This document shows positions 45,542-47,077 of a stretch of DNA of 47,077 nt, one piece after another. The translations under genes and the position numbers were made by a program. Below the pieces are notes generated by a model. That model worked only from the letters and a program-made list of their open reading frames with translations. It ran no database searches and was not told where the DNA came from. The stretch's first letter is position 1. Each line of letters opens with the position of its first letter. Origin of the DNA: Melioribacteraceae bacterium (GTDB taxonomy: Bacteria > Bacteroidota > Ignavibacteria > Ignavibacteriales > Melioribacteraceae); NCBI GenBank assembly GCA_016927595.1, contig JAFGMI010000033.1:1-47077 (forward strand), in the 5' to 3' direction.

Positions 45542-45563
45542 GCGTTAATCCCGGAATATTCAT

Positions 45564-46793
45564 TCAGTGCTTATTTATCAAACTATCTAAAAATCCTGTT
45601 ACGATCTCATTTACTGAATTATAAAAATTCTGAGCTTCCTGTTTCGGTATATGAACAAGCGTTCGCCACTTTTTTATTTTTTCATCACTCAAATCAAAGA
45701 TTTCTTTTTCAACTGGTAGAATTTCTTGCAAAAATCCTGTGTTTTTATCATTTATTACTACTGAGACATCAAGATATTTCTTCCCGGAGCCTCTTGAAAC
45801 AGGAAAGCATTTTCGTTTTAACATAAGTGCTTTATCACAAATCGGTGCTAGACCACTACCGTCCGCAATTAACCCCGATGGAAGGTTTTTGCCGGCATCA
45901 ACCCAGACCGGCATAGCAACTGATGACAACTGAAATCCTAATATTGTCCAAATAGTAGTAAGCTTTGGTGATTCGCCTTTTTTTACGCCATGTACCAGTA
46001 TTGTCGATACAGAGCTGTATCTTACAATATAATCTTCAAACGTTACGAACGTGCGTTCAAATTCTGTATAATTATTTTTTCTGAGATCAACGCCGATTAG
46101 AGAATGCTTTAAGCATCTGCTCACATCCTGCAGCAAAAATCTATAATTTAAATTGTTCGTTGCGGCTGCATTATAGAACAATTGTTCTGCGGTCAGGTAT
46201 CTTATGTAGCCGTAGCCTTTTTCCTGCGGGCCGTTAAACGAGTAATTAGTTCTTATCAAATATCCAAAAGGTGCAACGCTTGGGTCGTTTGCATCTATTA
46301 TCGTGTAATTAAAATTATTACACTCAAAATATGCACAGCCACCGTAAGCATCTATTACTCCGAAATTCGTTTCAACACCGAGTGGTTTATCAAGATTGTT
46401 CAGCAGCTCTTCAAAATCTTCCACAGTTTTACAATTCTGAAGAGCTATTTTCATTATTATTCCTTCGCGATCAATAAGTGCAGAAGTATCGTTTTCGGAT
46501 TTCAAATTATATGAAGCAGAATTAATTATAGCAAAACCGGCACTATTACTGCCGCCCCAAACCTCTTTTCCATCGGTATCAACGGAGTTAACCATTCCAA
46601 TATATGTGAAGCGTCCATCATCAAAAAACATAAGCCTATTCTGTTCGAATGAAGCATCTCTGTGCTTAAATAAAAGTGGTCTTCCATCATCGGTAAATTT
46701 ACCGGAGACAATCGCAGTTGTACAAGCATAATAATTTGTTGCTGATACAAGAACTATAAGTACTATGGTTATTAAAAATTTTCCGCGGGACAT
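45564..46793 (-). CDS. Exported Ntn-hydrolase, C45/acyltransferase (carcinine hydrolase/isopenicillin N acyltransferase) family
   Basis: A 409-residue amide hydrolase or acyltransferase. The first 23 residues are a signal peptide, and the next residue is Cys24 of ACTTAIVSGK, the expected N-terminal nucleophile. GRPLLFKHRDAS follows as in the family, then GFAIINSASYN. These enzymes cleave linear amide bonds such as N-acyl or beta-alanyl groups; the substrate here is unknown. Cleavage after Ala23 by signal peptidase would expose the cysteine as the new N-terminus, so no separate self-cleavage step would be needed. First gene of the operon running to GH67, 22 bp before the symporter, with a promoter at 46832-46862. 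Confidence 0.8.
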   Translation of the reverse strand: MSRGKFLITIVLIVLVSATNYYACTTAIVSGKFTDDGRPLLFKHRDASFEQNRLMFFDDGRFTYIGMVNSVDTDGKEVWGGSNSAGFAIINSASYNLKSENDTSALIDREGIIMKIALQNCKTVEDFEELLNNLDKPLGVETNFGVIDAYGGCAYFECNNFNYTIIDANDPSVAPFGYLIRTNYSFNGPQEKGYGYIRYLTAEQLFYNAAATNNLNYRFLLQDVSRCLKHSLIGVDLRKNNYTEFERTFVTFEDYIVRYSSVSTILVHGVKKGESPKLTTIWTILGFQLSSVAMPVWVDAGKNLPSGLIADGSGLAPICDKALMLKRKCFPVSRGSGKKYLDVSVVINDKNTGFLQEILPVEKEIFDLSDEKIKKWRTLVHIPKQEAQNFYNSVNEIVTGFLDSLINKH

Positions 46794-46831
46794 TGAAAGC
46801 TCTTATGGTTATTAAGATATTGAATTTAAAT

Positions 46832-46862
46832 CAAACATATTAAAAAGAGAATATATTGACAA
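46832..46862 (-). promoter_or_regulatory. Bacteroidetes-type promoter of the symporter/glycosidase operon
   Basis: On the minus strand TATGTTTG (46839-46832) matches the -7 consensus TAnnTTTG exactly. TTG (46862-46860) lies 20 bases upstream, as in the -33 element. Transcription would start about 7 bases downstream, leaving a leader of roughly 30 bases before the ATG at 46793. This is the sigma-factor specificity known from Bacteroidetes; its use in this organism is inferred. Confidence 0.55.
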
Positions 46863-47077
46863 TAAAGAATTTTGCAGAAAGAAATTTTTAATACCGTTAA
46901 CAAAATGTTAATAACCTGTTAGGCTATAGTTGATAAAACATTGGTTATCAACAGATACAAAACGAACCATGGAAAATAACTTTTCATAAACATCTAAAAC
47001 AGATGCTTTGTTATTATAAGTATAAGTAAATAAATAAGTTAAGAAGTTGTTAACAAATCAACATCGTTATTATTAAA

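Noticed and set aside
46896-47077. Possible replication origin
   Set aside because: The AT-rich end has TTATCAACA (46945-46953), one mismatch from a DnaA box, and GTTAACAAA words. There is only one near-match box and no dnaA, dnaN or gidA gene is seen. I treat it as an ordinary AT-rich spacer cut by the window edge.

Overview
The window looks like a chromosomal segment from a free-living member of the Fibrobacteres-Chlorobi-Bacteroidetes (FCB) group, most likely the Ignavibacteria lineage. Three things point there. Two exported proteins (10775-12058 and 33282-34508) end in the 'QNYPNPFNPxTxIxY' type C-terminal sorting domain of the type IX secretion system. One operon carries an exact TAnnTTTG promoter -7 element. 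The DNA is AT-rich, with generally weak Shine-Dalgarno sites. I saw no rRNA, tRNA, CRISPR, prophage, integrase or transposase gene.

Layout: (1) 1-6082: a REP-like hairpin whose right arm has become a tandem repeat, an exported GH3 glucosidase, an exported Memo-family protein, a membrane acyltransferase and a stand-alone arginine deiminase. (2) 6128-10774: a solitary HypD-family protein that lacks residues used by classical HypD, then a copZ-copA copper-efflux operon whose promoter region carries a 17-bp direct repeat at 21-bp spacing. (3) 10775-14403: a seven-bladed propeller protein with a secretion tail, an AraC-type regulator with a CxxC metal-binding N-terminus, and a SulP anion transporter. 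(4) 14675-21272: rsgA with a methyltransferase, a second REP-like hairpin, an alpha/beta hydrolase, a VOC protein and a tricorn-type protease closed by a strong terminator. (5) 21476-28903: an SPFH protein with terminator, then a PsiE-like protein and a complete seven-subunit Mrp Na+/H+ antiporter, mrpABCDEFG. (6) 29122-37875: a DUF4175/DUF4159 pair, a secreted M28 peptidase, pdxB, a rhomboid protease and an orphan histidine kinase. (7) 37912-46793: a minus-strand operon for an Ntn-hydrolase, a sodium/solute symporter, three small membrane proteins (two under 50 residues), a GH38 alpha-mannosidase and a GH67 alpha-glucuronidase, with a Bacteroidetes-type promoter in front.

How the parts fit: the glycoside hydrolases and sorting-domain proteins suggest a heterotroph that breaks down polysaccharide and protein outside the cytoplasm. 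Mrp would maintain a sodium gradient that the symporter can spend on uptake of sugars or acids released by the co-transcribed glycosidases. Copper defence is a compact chaperone-plus-ATPase operon, and the CxxC-AraC protein is the best local candidate for its regulator. The observations I rate highest are the altered HypD, the CxxC-AraC protein paired with a two-turn direct repeat at copZ, the micro-ORFs overlapping behind the symporter, and the covarying REP-like hairpins.
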